Assembly: GCA_937136425.1 (NCBI GenBank)
Contig: CAKZON010000055.1
Coordinates: 43,765 to 107,764 of the forward strand
Length of the DNA: 64,000 nt
Source: an uncultured Crocinitomix sp.
GTDB taxonomy: Bacteria; Bacteroidota; Bacteroidia; Flavobacteriales_D; Crocinitomicaceae
Reading direction: 5' to 3'
Below are positions 25,797 to 34,495 of this stretch, piece after piece (the first letter of the stretch is position 1; each line of letters starts with the position of its first letter). The notes below the pieces were generated by a model that made no database searches, was not told the DNA's origin, and saw nothing but the letters and a program-made list of their open reading frames with translations. The position numbers were made by a program, and so were the translations under genes.

Positions 25797-26418
25797 TTTT
25801 CGCCTTTGAGGTTTGTACTTTAAACTGTTCTCCAATTGTAGATTTTTCAAGATCTTCAATCGTGTCAATATCATTTAAAGTTTCAAAAAGATGAATCGAA
25901 TCTCCTTTTTCTGAAATTTCAGCCTTGGTGATGCTTAAAAGCTCAGTTGTACTCCAAGGTTTGTTTTCAAAGATATATTTCCCTTCTTCCTTAGACATAC
26001 CTACCATATAGTAGCCTCCATCTTCCGCCGGGCCAAATACAAAATCACTATCATTCAATGCTTCAAACCCCTTTTCAATTAGCTCATGTCTAATATCTGG
26101 CAAATCAGCACCAATACCAATAATATTTGTATATCCTAGTTGATACCCCGTTTCAAAAGCAGTTTTCATTCTATCTCCCAACGTCTCACCAACCTGCACA
26201 TGTTTTGGGCAATTTAACCACGCTTCTTCATCTATAAAGTGTGAATAATGCACATGAATATCCGCATTGCTCACTGCACAACTTTCGCGTTCAGTAATAT
26301 GATATAATGCCTCATAAACTTCAAATGCTACATCATCTCCAATTGTTTTTGCCAATCGGGTTTTAACTTTGCCAAACAGTTTATTTTTTGCAAATACAAT
26401 TAGTAGATTTTTTAACAT
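25786..26418 (-). CDS. TIGR04282/DUF2064 arsenosugar-associated glycosyltransferase
   Basis: The 210-residue protein begins LLIVFAKNKLFGKVKTRLAKTIG, the nucleotide-sugar-binding motif of DUF2064, and has GETLGDRMKTAF, GIGADLPDI (DxD-like) and FGPAEDGGYYMVGM. This family is found with ArsS-type radical SAM enzymes and is annotated as arsenosugar biosynthesis glycosyltransferase. It overlaps the rhodanese gene by 1 base and is the last gene of the ArsS cluster on this strand. Confidence 0.88.
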   Translation of the reverse strand: MLKNLLIVFAKNKLFGKVKTRLAKTIGDDVAFEVYEALYHITERESCAVSNADIHVHYSHFIDEEAWLNCPKHVQVGETLGDRMKTAFETGYQLGYTNIIGIGADLPDIRHELIEKGFEALNDSDFVFGPAEDGGYYMVGMSKEEGKYIFENKPWSTTELLSITKAEISEKGDSIHLFETLNDIDTIEDLEKSTIGEQFKVQTSKAKTNK

Positions 26419-26921
26419 TAATACTGACCCTTTCCTTTATTAAGCCACTGTCCCCACTTTTTAGAGTAGACATGCACTGCTTCTGTTTTCTTATTATTCT
26501 TATAAACTGGCAACCCTTCATTCACCCATTGAATAATGCCTCCGTATAAATTATATACATTTTGAAATCCATGTTTTTTAAGACGATTACCTATCGTTTC
26601 GCTTCTGGCACCTATTGTACAATATACAATTACCAAATCATCTTTACTGATGGATTCAACTTTTCTTCTTGAAAAAAACAGGAACCCAACATGAATAGCA
26701 CCTTTAATTGCTGAGACTTCAAACTCTCTTCCTTCACGTGTGTCAAGCAAGTGCATTTTTTGTCCGTTTAAAATCTTTTTGTAAAGTTCTTGCGGTTGAA
26801 TAAAGGGAACAGATTTATCATACTCCTTGTCCAACATTTGATCATATTCAGCCTGTGTTTTTCCTTGCGAGAATGAAAGGGCTGAAATCAAAAGTAAACT
26901 GAGTAAACCTGCAATTTTCAT
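26418..26921 (-). CDS. Exported rhodanese-like sulfurtransferase
   Basis: The 167-residue protein has a signal peptide (MKIAGLLSLLLISALSFS) and a rhodanese domain (about 40-145) with LLDTREGREFEVSAIKGA and the active-site loop YCTIGARS (Cys101). The C-terminal tail is basic. It probably acts in the periplasm. Located between ArsS (7-base gap) and the TIGR04282 gene (1-base overlap), so it belongs to this operon; its role there is not established. Confidence 0.88.
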   Translation of the reverse strand: MKIAGLLSLLLISALSFSQGKTQAEYDQMLDKEYDKSVPFIQPQELYKKILNGQKMHLLDTREGREFEVSAIKGAIHVGFLFFSRRKVESISKDDLVIVYCTIGARSETIGNRLKKHGFQNVYNLYGGIIQWVNEGLPVYKNNKKTEAVHVYSKKWGQWLNKGKGQY

Positions 26922-26928
26922 TATAAGA

Positions 26929-27960
26929 TTATATCAATGCTCCCTGACAACTAGATCCTTCTCCAGCCGTGCACCCAAAACAATGTTGGTTGAATACAAT
27001 ATTTCGATCTGCTAATTCCTCAGCATCAAAATCCATGATGTTTCTAGAATTTTTAACTGCAACGGGCATTTTCAAAATTTGATTAAAATCACAATCAAAT
27101 AAATTTCCATTCCAATCTACCGATAAAGTATTTGTGCACATTACTTCTTTCGCAGCAAAAGGATTAAAACTGTTAGCTAAAACCTCAACATATTCGTCCA
27201 ATTTCCCTTCTGCCTCTAAATACTCTAAAAAGCGACTTACTGGTAAGTTGGTAATCGTATAAAGGTTATGGAAATCAATATTAAAACGTTCTCCTAACTC
27301 TCTTTTATAATCATCCTCTAGCTTGGCTTGACTTGGAGCAATAAATGCACCACCAGGATTGTATACTAAATGTAAAGGCAAATCTTCTTGTCGACCATAG
27401 CCCAATTCGTTTAATATTTTCAAGGCTTGGATTGATCTATTAAAAGTACCATCTCCTCTTTGAGCATCAGTATTCTCTTCGGTATAACAAGGCAAAGAGG
27501 AAATAATTGTCACTTTATGTTTAGCTAAAAACTCAGGATAAGTCTTGAACTTCCCCTCAACCAAAATGGTTAAATTACTTCTGATAATTGTTTCCAAATC
27601 GCGTTTTGCTAATTCCTCAATCAGCCACTTAAAATCCGGATTCATTTCTGGAGCACCACCTGTTAAATCCACCGTCTTAATGGTTGGATTTGCATCAATT
27701 ACCTCTAAACATTTTTCTAAAATATGCTTAGGTGTAATTTCTTTTCTTCTTGGAGAAGAATCAACATGACAATGTGTGCATTCCATGTTACACATATAGC
27801 CAACATTAATTTGCATAATCTCCAGTCCTTTTGGTTTTAGAGGGAATGCGCCACAATCCTTCATTTTAGAAATGAAGGATGTTCCAGTTGCAGCTGACTT
27901 ATTTAATAAATCGATTTGAGCTTTTAAACTCAAACGTTTTTGAATTGTTGTATTACTCAT
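26929..27960 (-). CDS. arsS: ArsS-type radical SAM protein (arsenosugar biosynthesis)
   Basis: The 343-residue enzyme has the [4Fe-4S] motif CNMECTHC (Cys57, 61, 64), the GGAPEMNP segment, and a Cys-rich C-terminal region (CTNTLSVDWNGNLFDCDFN; CFGCTAGEGSSCQG) characteristic of TIGR04167. ArsS is implicated in transferring the adenosyl-derived ribose to dimethylarsenite. No ArsM methyltransferase is in this window. It overlaps the end of the DUF547 gene by 8 bases. Confidence 0.92.
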   Translation of the reverse strand: MSNTTIQKRLSLKAQIDLLNKSAATGTSFISKMKDCGAFPLKPKGLEIMQINVGYMCNMECTHCHVDSSPRRKEITPKHILEKCLEVIDANPTIKTVDLTGGAPEMNPDFKWLIEELAKRDLETIIRSNLTILVEGKFKTYPEFLAKHKVTIISSLPCYTEENTDAQRGDGTFNRSIQALKILNELGYGRQEDLPLHLVYNPGGAFIAPSQAKLEDDYKRELGERFNIDFHNLYTITNLPVSRFLEYLEAEGKLDEYVEVLANSFNPFAAKEVMCTNTLSVDWNGNLFDCDFNQILKMPVAVKNSRNIMDFDAEELADRNIVFNQHCFGCTAGEGSSCQGALI

Positions 27961-28669
27961 TTAATGACCAATTATATGGAAGGTATTCAACTTTTGCGTC
28001 TGCGTTAATTTTAATTTTCGAATATTTATTCAAATATTGAATTAATGTTTGATCATCTTTCACAAAGTCAGTAGAATACCAATCGAAAATTTTAGAAATT
28101 TGAATTTTCTTAGCTGTAATCACGTTATGCTTAGGATTGTTAATGTATTCCTTCGTTAAACGTGTCATTCTTGAACTAATATTATCTTCAGTAAAAGCAT
28201 GGTTCCAAATTCGAGGGCAAGAATAAGAAGCACAGTTAATAGCAAAGTGAATTCTTGCATCTTTCATTTTTCTTAAAATCTCATTTTCTACATGTGCCAA
28301 TGTAAAGGTCTTATCACCAAGTTTCACCAATTTTACAGACCATATATCTTTCCCACTAAAAGAAGCATCTTTTACAGATTTTAATGGATATTTTACCAAT
28401 ACTAGTTTTAATGTATAAGCATTATAAGCGTTTACATAATATGCTTTTTTCGCATTTCTACTCCAATCACTTGAAGGAAATGTCCCCCTTAACTCAGTAA
28501 TATACGCATCCAACGAATCCATTTGCGTTTTCATTCCTTTGTAGTTAACCTTACCAGAAGAACTGACATATTTTTGCAAAAATCGATCAAAAATACTGTG
28601 ATCTGGTTGGTCTGAGGCAAATGACATTCCTGAAAGAACCAGGAGGCTAAGTAATAATATTTTTTTCAT
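27953..28669 (-). CDS. DUF547 exported protein
   Basis: The 238-residue protein has a signal peptide (MKKILLLSLLVLSGMSFA) and one DUF547 domain (KAYYVNAYNAYTLKLVL, IHFAINCASYSCPRI, ISKIFDWYSTDF). Coupled to arsS by an 8-base overlap and first of that sub-operon. DUF547 proteins frequently neighbour ArsS; activity unknown. A second, barrel-fused DUF547 is encoded at 18189-19934. Confidence 0.9.
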   Translation of the reverse strand: MKKILLLSLLVLSGMSFASDQPDHSIFDRFLQKYVSSSGKVNYKGMKTQMDSLDAYITELRGTFPSSDWSRNAKKAYYVNAYNAYTLKLVLVKYPLKSVKDASFSGKDIWSVKLVKLGDKTFTLAHVENEILRKMKDARIHFAINCASYSCPRIWNHAFTEDNISSRMTRLTKEYINNPKHNVITAKKIQISKIFDWYSTDFVKDDQTLIQYLNKYSKIKINADAKVEYLPYNWSLNE

Positions 28670-28726
28670 AATTTATGTATTGTTAGTGGTTGTCGTTTTA
28701 ATCTATAATTGCTTACAGAATTAAAA

Positions 28727-28885
28727 TTATTTTTCTCTTTTCCGAAAGATAACAATAATCAGTCCAAGAAGCAAAATTCCTATTATTGCAGTTAATAACC
28801 AACTTTTTACAATAAAAATTGAAATCAAAATTGTTGGCAAAAAAAATAGAATAAGTAAATGAAACTTTCCTTGATACTGTTGCAT
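28727..28885 (-). CDS. Short membrane protein (52 residues)
   Basis: ATG at 28885 encodes MQQYQGKFHLLIL..., two hydrophobic segments and a basic end (IIVIFRKREK), typical of small membrane proteins. It begins 8 bases after the 5-FCL stop codon on the same strand. The frame remains open to 28927, but that region overlaps the 5-FCL 3' end. An 83-residue ORF in another frame (28713-28964) looks less protein-like. Function unknown. Confidence 0.5.
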   Translation of the reverse strand: MQQYQGKFHLLILFFLPTILISIFIVKSWLLTAIIGILLLGLIIVIFRKREK

Positions 28886-28893
28886 TAATAAAA

Positions 28894-29445
28894 TTAAAAT
28901 TGAACAATTCTTTTTGGTGTAACACAAGTATGTAACGGAATGTCAGCCTCATGTATATCATCAATTTTCTCTATTGGATCAAAATAACTCAAACCTATAA
29001 ACTGGCAACTAGAAGAACAATTAGACAAAAACTGATCGTAAAATCCTTTGCCATAACCTACTCGAAACCCTTTTTTATCAATTGCTAATAACGGCACTAA
29101 AACAAAGTCTAATTCACTTGGTGCAATGGTGTCACCATAAGTTGGTTCAGGAATCCCCCAGCTTGACACTTCAATTTGTTTGGCTTCTTCATATTTGATG
29201 TGCACCAATTCATTTTCACCATTAATAACAGGTAAATAAAAATCCGCATTAATTTCATTCAGAAAGGGCCATGTATTAATTTCTGCAAAACGCTCAATTG
29301 GTAAAAAAACGCTTATCTTTTTTCCCTCTAATCCAAATGTATTTTTAGTTAATTCAAAGATTGCTAAAGAACGTTTCTCCAATTCTTCAACAGCAAATTC
29401 TTTTCTTAATGCTTTGTATTTTTTTCTAATCTCTTGCTTTATCAT
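28894..29445 (-). CDS. 5-formyltetrahydrofolate cyclo-ligase
   Basis: Converts 5-formyl-THF to 5,10-methenyl-THF with ATP. The 183-residue protein has the N-terminal KQEIRKKYKALRKEF segment, PLLAIDKKGFRVGYGKGFYDQFL (the ATP/folate site), and the terminal PLHTCVTPKRIV. Full length for the family. One base separates it from the TSUP gene. Confidence 0.93.
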   Translation of the reverse strand: MIKQEIRKKYKALRKEFAVEELEKRSLAIFELTKNTFGLEGKKISVFLPIERFAEINTWPFLNEINADFYLPVINGENELVHIKYEEAKQIEVSSWGIPEPTYGDTIAPSELDFVLVPLLAIDKKGFRVGYGKGFYDQFLSNCSSSCQFIGLSYFDPIEKIDDIHEADIPLHTCVTPKRIVQF

Positions 29446-29446
29446 T

Positions 29447-30220
29447 CTAATTCAATATTCCACCAGCTAAAGTAACACCAAACACCAGCATTGCAATTGC
29501 AACTACCACATTGAGCATTTCAAGTTTAATTTTTTTCAAAAACAACTTACCGGTAATTGCTCCAACGAGAGCTCCTAATAAAGACAATAATATTAACCAC
29601 CAATTTTCACTAATTGCAGCATAATCAAAACTTGTAGCATATACAGACGTTCGCACAACATCAATCACTAATGCCACCATAATTCCTGTTGCAATAAATA
29701 CTTCTTTTTTCAGATTATACTTAATCAAAAAAGCTGTTCTTAATGCTCCTTGATGCCCTGAAAGTCCTCCAAAAAAGCCACTAATTAAACCTCCTAACCA
29801 CAAGCTTTTTTTAGAAAAAGCAATGCTCCATGCTGGCACAAGTTCAACTAATGCAAAAGCAACTAAAATTAATCCAAACACAAAGTTTAGTAAATCAACC
29901 TGCATATTTCTCCCAAACAATTCATATCCATAAATAATCTGATTATCAATTTGTGTTGCCAAAAATGCACCTATAAATGCTGCGGGTATAGCAGCCACTC
30001 CAAATGGTATCGCAACGCTCCAATTGACACTTCTTTTCATTAAAAGAAACTTAAAAACATTATTCAAAAAATGAACAATTGCAGTTGCTGCAATGGCGAG
30101 AGTCATATCTTTAAACAAAAGATAAAACACTGGTGTTAACATAGTTCCTAGTCCGAACCCACAAAAAAACGTTAGCCAACTTGCTCCAAATGAAACGGCT
30201 ATTAATAAAATTAAATCCAT
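29447..30220 (-). CDS. TSUP family (TauE/SafE) sulfite/anion exporter-like permease
   Basis: The 257-residue protein has about eight hydrophobic segments in two repeats, with the TSUP landmarks SWLTFFCGFGLGTMLTPVF and LGGLISGFFGGLSGHQGALRTAFL. Substrates in this family are sulfite, sulfoacetate and related organosulfur anions; the actual substrate here is unknown. First gene of a minus-strand run reaching the ArsS cluster. Confidence 0.9.
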   Translation of the reverse strand: MDLILLIAVSFGASWLTFFCGFGLGTMLTPVFYLLFKDMTLAIAATAIVHFLNNVFKFLLMKRSVNWSVAIPFGVAAIPAAFIGAFLATQIDNQIIYGYELFGRNMQVDLLNFVFGLILVAFALVELVPAWSIAFSKKSLWLGGLISGFFGGLSGHQGALRTAFLIKYNLKKEVFIATGIMVALVIDVVRTSVYATSFDYAAISENWWLILLSLLGALVGAITGKLFLKKIKLEMLNVVVAIAMLVFGVTLAGGILN

Positions 30221-30223
30221 TAA

Positions 30224-30252
30224 TTGAAAGTAAGTAAAAAAGAGTACATTTG
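30224..30252 (+). promoter_or_regulatory. Candidate promoter TTG-N18-TACATTTG
   Basis: TTG at 30224-30226 and TACATTTG at 30245-30252 are 18 bases apart, the standard Bacteroidota arrangement, 70 bases before the CCC-motif gene. Confidence 0.5.
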
Positions 30253-30322
30253 CTCCGCATTCACAATCTATTTTTATTATAAAATAACTAAAGATTGATC
30301 CATTAATAATAAGTAAACTACT

Positions 30323-30670
30323 ATGAGCGATTTCGAAGAAATTGATGATTTTGATAATTCAAACAATTATCCGCAGGCATTACCCAACGCCACTGCTGTT
30401 CTGGTATTAGGAATTCTTTCTATTGTAACCTGTTGGCTTTATGCTATTCCTGGAGTTATTATGGGAGTAATTGCATTATCATTACACAAATCAGATAAAG
30501 CTTTGTATAATTCTAATCGTGCAAAATATCAACATTCGTTTAACAATTCAAATGCTGGTAAAATTTGCGCAATAATTGGTTTATCGCTTTCTGCCTTATT
30601 TTTACTTTACATTTTATTTGTAGTCGTTTTAGTTGGATCGCACGGCGGTTTCAATTACTATCGTTATTAA
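30323..30670 (+). CDS. CCC-motif/DUF4190-like membrane protein
   Basis: A 115-residue protein with an acidic, soluble N-terminus (about 1-20) and two hydrophobic segments (about 24-50 and 78-105) separated by a Ser/Asn-rich loop. NATAVLVLGILSIVTCW followed by IMGVIALSLHK matches the CCC-motif membrane proteins of Bacteroidota, usually paired with DUF2752, as here (3-base gap). Function unknown. Confidence 0.82.
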   Translation: MSDFEEIDDFDNSNNYPQALPNATAVLVLGILSIVTCWLYAIPGVIMGVIALSLHKSDKALYNSNRAKYQHSFNNSNAGKICAIIGLSLSALFLLYILFVVVLVGSHGGFNYYRY

Positions 30671-30673
30671 TAT

Positions 30674-30934
30674 ATGCTTGATTGCCATTGGAAATCTACG
30701 CTAGGTATTGAATGTCCAGGTTGTGGTTTCCAACGTTCAGTTGACTTATTAATTCACGGTGACTTTCTAGGAAGTATTCAACTTTTTCCAGCAACTATTC
30801 CATTAATTGCAACACTAATTTTTGCAATACTGCACCTGCAATTTAAATTTCGCAAAGGCGCAAAGATTATCATTGTGCTATTTTCATTAACAGCACTATT
30901 AATCTTAATTAATTTTTGCGTGAAATCTTTTTAG
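30674..30934 (+). CDS. DUF2752 membrane protein
   Basis: An 86-residue protein with the DUF2752 signature IECPGCGFQRSVDLLIHGDF near the N-terminus and two hydrophobic segments (about 36-53 and 62-82). The usual N-terminal helix of DUF2752 is missing, so this is a short member. Directly abuts the next gene. Likely shares an operon with the CCC-motif gene. Confidence 0.82.
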   Translation: MLDCHWKSTLGIECPGCGFQRSVDLLIHGDFLGSIQLFPATIPLIATLIFAILHLQFKFRKGAKIIIVLFSLTALLILINFCVKSF

Positions 30935-31462
30935 ATGTTAGAGGTAATAGACAAATATAAAAACCCCCATTTTAAAAACTTGTACAAACACTACCTGCGC
31001 GTCAAATTACTATTTTTCTTTGAACTTATAATTGGGACAATTATTCTATCCTATTTTATATCTCTATTTAATAATGGTATCTATCCAGGAATATTGACAT
31101 TTGCTGGTCCCATGTTTGGTGCTGCTTTAATTTTAACTGGATTAACAAGTTCAAAAATTAGTGAAATAAACATTGATTTATCTCAAAAAATAATAGAAAT
31201 TCATAAAGAATCTCTCTACTCCTCCAAATTAGTAAAAGTAAAATTTGACGATTTAAGAACTGAGTTAAAATCAACAAATGGAAAAAAACATATTCTTATT
31301 GCCAAACTAAAATTGGAATTTTATAATTCTGATAAAAAAGTTAATGAAATGACTAGTAATTTCCTCGGAATTAATAATGAAACTCTCAGGAAACTGCATT
31401 CCGAACTTAAGTCCATTTACATGAAACCCAATCAAGAATTGACACCTACATTCCAGGAATAA
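30935..31462 (+). CDS. Two-helix membrane protein, unknown function
   Basis: A 175-residue protein with two hydrophobic segments (about 25-47 and 53-72) and a soluble, Lys/Glu-rich C-terminal domain. Starts at the base after the DUF2752 stop, so translation is likely coupled. Its last 17 bases overlap the end of the convergent ybaB gene. Not recognised. Confidence 0.65.
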   Translation: MLEVIDKYKNPHFKNLYKHYLRVKLLFFFELIIGTIILSYFISLFNNGIYPGILTFAGPMFGAALILTGLTSSKISEINIDLSQKIIEIHKESLYSSKLVKVKFDDLRTELKSTNGKKHILIAKLKLEFYNSDKKVNEMTSNFLGINNETLRKLHSELKSIYMKPNQELTPTFQE

Positions 31463-31736
31463 TTCCTTTGGCAGCTTGTGCCATTTCCATTTCCTTAGTT
31501 CTGTTGGCTTGTTCTAATGCACGATTAGCAGCAGTAATAATTAACTGTTTTAATTCTTCGCCTTGCAAATCATCTTTCCAAGAAAGATTAGTAATAACAC
31601 CGTTTCCGTTTACCTCAATTCGCACAGCTCCCTCTTTCGCCTCTCCTATTAATTTGATGTGATTCAATCGCTCTTTTGCTTCCTCTGCTTTTTCTTGCAT
31701 GGCTTGCATTTTTTTCATCATTCCGTTTCCAAACAT
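31446..31736 (-). CDS. YbaB/EbfC family nucleoid-associated protein
   Basis: A 96-residue DNA-binding protein. MFGNGMMKKMQAMQEKAEEAKERL is the typical Met-rich coiled start, followed by GAVRIEVNGNGVITNLSW and the C-terminal ANRALEQANRTKEMEMAQAAKG helix. YbaB proteins bind DNA as dimers and influence nucleoid structure. It is not next to dnaX or recR here. Converges with the upstream membrane-protein operon with a 17-base overlap. Confidence 0.92.
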   Translation of the reverse strand: MFGNGMMKKMQAMQEKAEEAKERLNHIKLIGEAKEGAVRIEVNGNGVITNLSWKDDLQGEELKQLIITAANRALEQANRTKEMEMAQAAKGIIPGM

Positions 31737-31796
31737 CTCTTTTGTATTTCGTTAATTATTCTTCACAAAAATAAAGAAGTTTAATCGATCAAGTGC

Positions 31797-31804
31797 TATC
31801 TTTG
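31797..31804 (+). promoter_or_regulatory. -7 box TATCTTTG before dapD
   Basis: Exact TAnnTTTG match, 23 bases ahead of the dapD start. The -33 is not clear. Confidence 0.45.
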
Positions 31805-31826
31805 AACCGAAATTTAATGGATATAC

Positions 31827-32642
31827 ATGACTATGCAAACAATTATTGAAAACGCTTGGGAAAACCGCGAATTATTACAAAATGAGGAAACGCAAAACGC
31901 TATTAACGCTGTTATTGCAGATTTGGATGCTGGAAAATTAAGAGTGGCTGAACCTCTCGAAGATGGATCATGGCAAGTAAATGAGTGGGTAAAAAAGGCT
32001 GTTGTTATGTATTTTCCAATTCGAAAAATGGAAACTATTGAGGTTGGTCCGTTTGAATTTCATGATAAAATGGCTTTAAAAACCAATTATAAGGAAAAAG
32101 GTATACGCGTTGTACCACATGCTGTAGCGCGTTACGGGGCTTATATTTCTTCAGGTGTTATTATGATGCCATCATACGTTAATATTGGCGCTTATGTAGA
32201 TGAAGGAACCATGGTAGACACTTGGGCAACTGTAGGTTCATGTGCTCAAATTGGAAAAAACGTACATTTAAGTGGAGGTGTAGGTATTGGTGGTGTATTA
32301 GAACCATTACAAGCTGCACCAGTTATTATTGGAGACAATGCATTCATTGGTTCACGTTGTATTGTAGTTGAAGGAGTTCGTGTAGGAAACGAGGCTGTTT
32401 TAGGTGCAAATGTAGTGTTGACTATGTCCACTAAAATTATTGATATTACAGGTGATGAGCCAGTTGAGATGAAGGGCTTTGTGCCAGAACGAAGCGTTGT
32501 TATACCTGGTTCTTATACTAAGAAATTTCCGGCAGGAGATTATCAAGTACCTTGTGCATTGATTATTGGAAAAAGAAAAGAAAGTACTGATAAAAAGACT
32601 TCTTTAAATAACGCATTGAGAGAAAATGATGTAGCGGTTTAA
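31827..32642 (+). CDS. dapD: 2,3,4,5-tetrahydropyridine-2,6-dicarboxylate N-succinyltransferase
   Basis: A step in lysine and meso-diaminopimelate synthesis by the succinylase route. The 271-residue protein has the helical N-terminal domain (IIENAWENRELL), left-handed beta-helix hexapeptides (VNIGAYVDEGTMVDTWATVG, GIGGVLEPLQAAPVIIGDNA) and the C-terminal KEST-like end. Start could be 31827 or 31833 (both ATG). The mpl gene at 61541-62899 uses DAP-containing peptides, which agrees with DAP-type peptidoglycan. Confidence 0.95.
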   Translation: MTMQTIIENAWENRELLQNEETQNAINAVIADLDAGKLRVAEPLEDGSWQVNEWVKKAVVMYFPIRKMETIEVGPFEFHDKMALKTNYKEKGIRVVPHAVARYGAYISSGVIMMPSYVNIGAYVDEGTMVDTWATVGSCAQIGKNVHLSGGVGIGGVLEPLQAAPVIIGDNAFIGSRCIVVEGVRVGNEAVLGANVVLTMSTKIIDITGDEPVEMKGFVPERSVVIPGSYTKKFPAGDYQVPCALIIGKRKESTDKKTSLNNALRENDVAV

Positions 32643-32727
32643 TACCGTTACTTCATCTTATTCTATTTTAGCGATTACTATAATAGCAGTATTGTATACT
32701 ACGAGAAAGGTTATTGAACTGTAACTT

Positions 32728-33111
32728 TTAGAAGTTAATTCTACTTCGCATACTGAACATCATTAAGACGGAAATGACAGCTGTTAAAATTGTGATGTAT
32801 CCTATAACGATCAATGATTGACCAATTAGTACTACAGTTTTATTAGTCCCTTCGTCTTGAGCATCTGTTGGGCTACCTGATTGTTTACCTGCAACTAATA
32901 AATTGAACGAATCACTCAAGACGGCCATTGCATTTGGTAAAAGTCCTTGGCGGGTATCCTCAACCTCATCTAATCCATCTATTTCTTCGTTAGACGATTT
33001 TTTAAAATAGTTCAATGCACTTTTGTGGCGAACAATTAGGACGCCCAAAGCTATTAACACAAAACCAAGAAGTATTAAACTAATGGTAGATATTATGCTA
33101 ATTAACTCCAT
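32728..33111 (-). CDS. Two-helix membrane protein, unknown function
   Basis: A 127-residue protein with an N-terminal hydrophobic segment (about 5-27) and a C-terminal one (about 97-120); the middle is polar and acidic. It begins 6 bases downstream of the stop of the small Cys-rich protein gene. No family recognised. Confidence 0.6.
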   Translation of the reverse strand: MELISIISTISLILLGFVLIALGVLIVRHKSALNYFKKSSNEEIDGLDEVEDTRQGLLPNAMAVLSDSFNLLVAGKQSGSPTDAQDEGTNKTVVLIGQSLIVIGYITILTAVISVLMMFSMRSRINF

Positions 33112-33117
33112 AAAAAC

Positions 33118-33318
33118 TTAAGCTACAACATCCTCTTTCAAGCATTGCTCATCTGGTCTTGCTCCGCAAAAGCTGCAATTTTCGCCTTCTTCATTAAACA
33201 TTGGATTATTACTTGCGCAAGTACCTTCAAATTTGCCGCCTTTTTTGCCCCAAATTTTTATTGCAATTCCTGCAAATCCTAAACCTAATAATGCAATTGT
33301 AATCAATGCTAATTTCAT
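33118..33318 (-). CDS. Small membrane protein with cysteine cluster
   Basis: The 66-residue protein has one N-terminal hydrophobic segment (about 3-24), a basic stretch (KIWGKKGGKF), then Cys at GTCASNN, ENCSFCGA and DEQCLKE. Similar short 'membrane or secreted' proteins are widespread in Bacteroidota, often near respiratory or membrane complexes. The CxxC and flanking Cys suggest metal or redox binding. Same strand as its neighbour at 32728. Confidence 0.7.
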   Translation of the reverse strand: MKLALITIALLGLGFAGIAIKIWGKKGGKFEGTCASNNPMFNEEGENCSFCGARPDEQCLKEDVVA

Positions 33319-33366
33319 CTCTATCGAATTTCGTGTACAAATTTAAGGATTGTTTTAGTCAGAAAC

Positions 33367-33401
33367 AAAAAACGCCCTGACGAAATCGTCAAGGCGTTTT
33401 T
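33367..33401 (-). terminator. Bidirectional rho-independent terminator
   Basis: AAAAACGCC-c-TGACG, AAAT loop, CGTCA-a-GGCGTTTTT: a 14-bp stem with one mismatch, flanked by A-runs and T-runs so it can work on both strands. Separates the 33422 gene from the 33118 gene. Confidence 0.85.
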
Positions 33402-33421
33402 GTCACAATTAATCCATTTTT

Positions 33422-33865
33422 TTAGTATCGACCAACAAATGCAATTGCTGATAAAAACATTAAAATATAAATTGATATAACCACAATTGATACAATACCA
33501 ATAAATTGATACTGTTTTCTCATATAAATGAAGGCCTCATTCATTGAAACTTGTCCTCCAAATTCTAATGCAGATTTCATTTTAGACGAAAATTGATATA
33601 AAAAGTAAACTGGAAAAAAATAAACAATAGCCATAATCATGTAAGTTATTGCCATCACAAACATTTGTTCTCCATAAAACCCTCTCCCCATATTACCGAA
33701 CATTATCAAAGCTCCTATAAGCATAAAACCAAGTCCTATAAACCCTAGTATGGATAGAAACATAGTCCATTTTATAGTTTTCTTTAATTCATTCTGAATC
33801 AAATCGTTTACTATCAATCCCGAATCATTAGAATTCGAGTTCGTGTCAATTATTTCTTCTATCAT
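33422..33865 (-). CDS. DUF5362 family membrane protein
   Basis: A 147-residue protein with three hydrophobic segments (about 34-55, 68-92, 122-145) and the loop YQFSSKMKSALEFGGQVSMNEAFIYMRKQYQFIGI, which is typical of DUF5362. Function unknown. Confidence 0.75.
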   Translation of the reverse strand: MIEEIIDTNSNSNDSGLIVNDLIQNELKKTIKWTMFLSILGFIGLGFMLIGALIMFGNMGRGFYGEQMFVMAITYMIMAIVYFFPVYFLYQFSSKMKSALEFGGQVSMNEAFIYMRKQYQFIGIVSIVVISIYILMFLSAIAFVGRY

Positions 33866-33974
33866 TCTTTAATAAACTTTAGTTCTTTGAAATAGCAAAA
33901 TGTTTCCATTAGAGCAGTCAGAAGTCCTTTCTACAAGGATTTATCAATTAAATAAGAGCCTAACCTCAGAACCA

Positions 33975-34403
33975 TTAAGCATCTAAAATTTCATCATTAG
34001 TTAATTCATCAGAACCTTCATAAGCGGAGTCTCCAAAGCCTAAAATTGGATAAAAGACAAATCCTAAAAGAGCCAATCCTACTCCAAACCCTTCGGACTT
34101 TCCAAATTTACGGCCAACTGCCATATGAAGCATAATGGCAAAAACTAGCGTTGCTATTGGTCCTGCAATAGGAATTATACCACCAACCAAGAAAATAGCT
34201 ATCCACCACATTGGTTTTTCCGCTATTTGGATTAGTATTATTAAATTATAAATTGGTATAATAGCAGCCCAACCAGGCTTTCCTGCTTTAACAAAAGTTT
34301 TCCACAATCCAGCAATTGTAATAATAGCTATTAAAAATACAACTATTATTATTCCCCATGCCAAAGCAGGATTCGTTTCTAAAATTCCTCTACTTGAATA
34401 CAT
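33975..34403 (-). CDS. DUF5684-type membrane protein
   Basis: A 142-residue protein with segments KTFVKAGKPGWAAIIPIYNL, IAEKPMWWIAI and AVGRKFGKSEGFGVGLALLGFVFYPILGFGDSAY, the DUF5684 pattern. This domain also precedes signal peptidase I in some Bacteroidota proteins, but no peptidase domain follows here. About four hydrophobic segments; acidic tail. Confidence 0.82.
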   Translation of the reverse strand: MYSSRGILETNPALAWGIIIVVFLIAIITIAGLWKTFVKAGKPGWAAIIPIYNLIILIQIAEKPMWWIAIFLVGGIIPIAGPIATLVFAIMLHMAVGRKFGKSEGFGVGLALLGFVFYPILGFGDSAYEGSDELTNDEILDA

Positions 34404-34495
34404 AATTAATTAGATTTTGGTTTTTATTAAGTTTAGTATCTCAAAAGTAACATTATTCATTTAAATTCAAAATAAATAAGCACTGTTGAGCAAAC

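Noticed and set aside
28713..28964. 83-residue minus-strand ORF after 5-FCL
   Set aside because: Overlaps the 5-FCL coding end by over 70 bases and is less membrane-like than the 52-residue ORF in the other frame.
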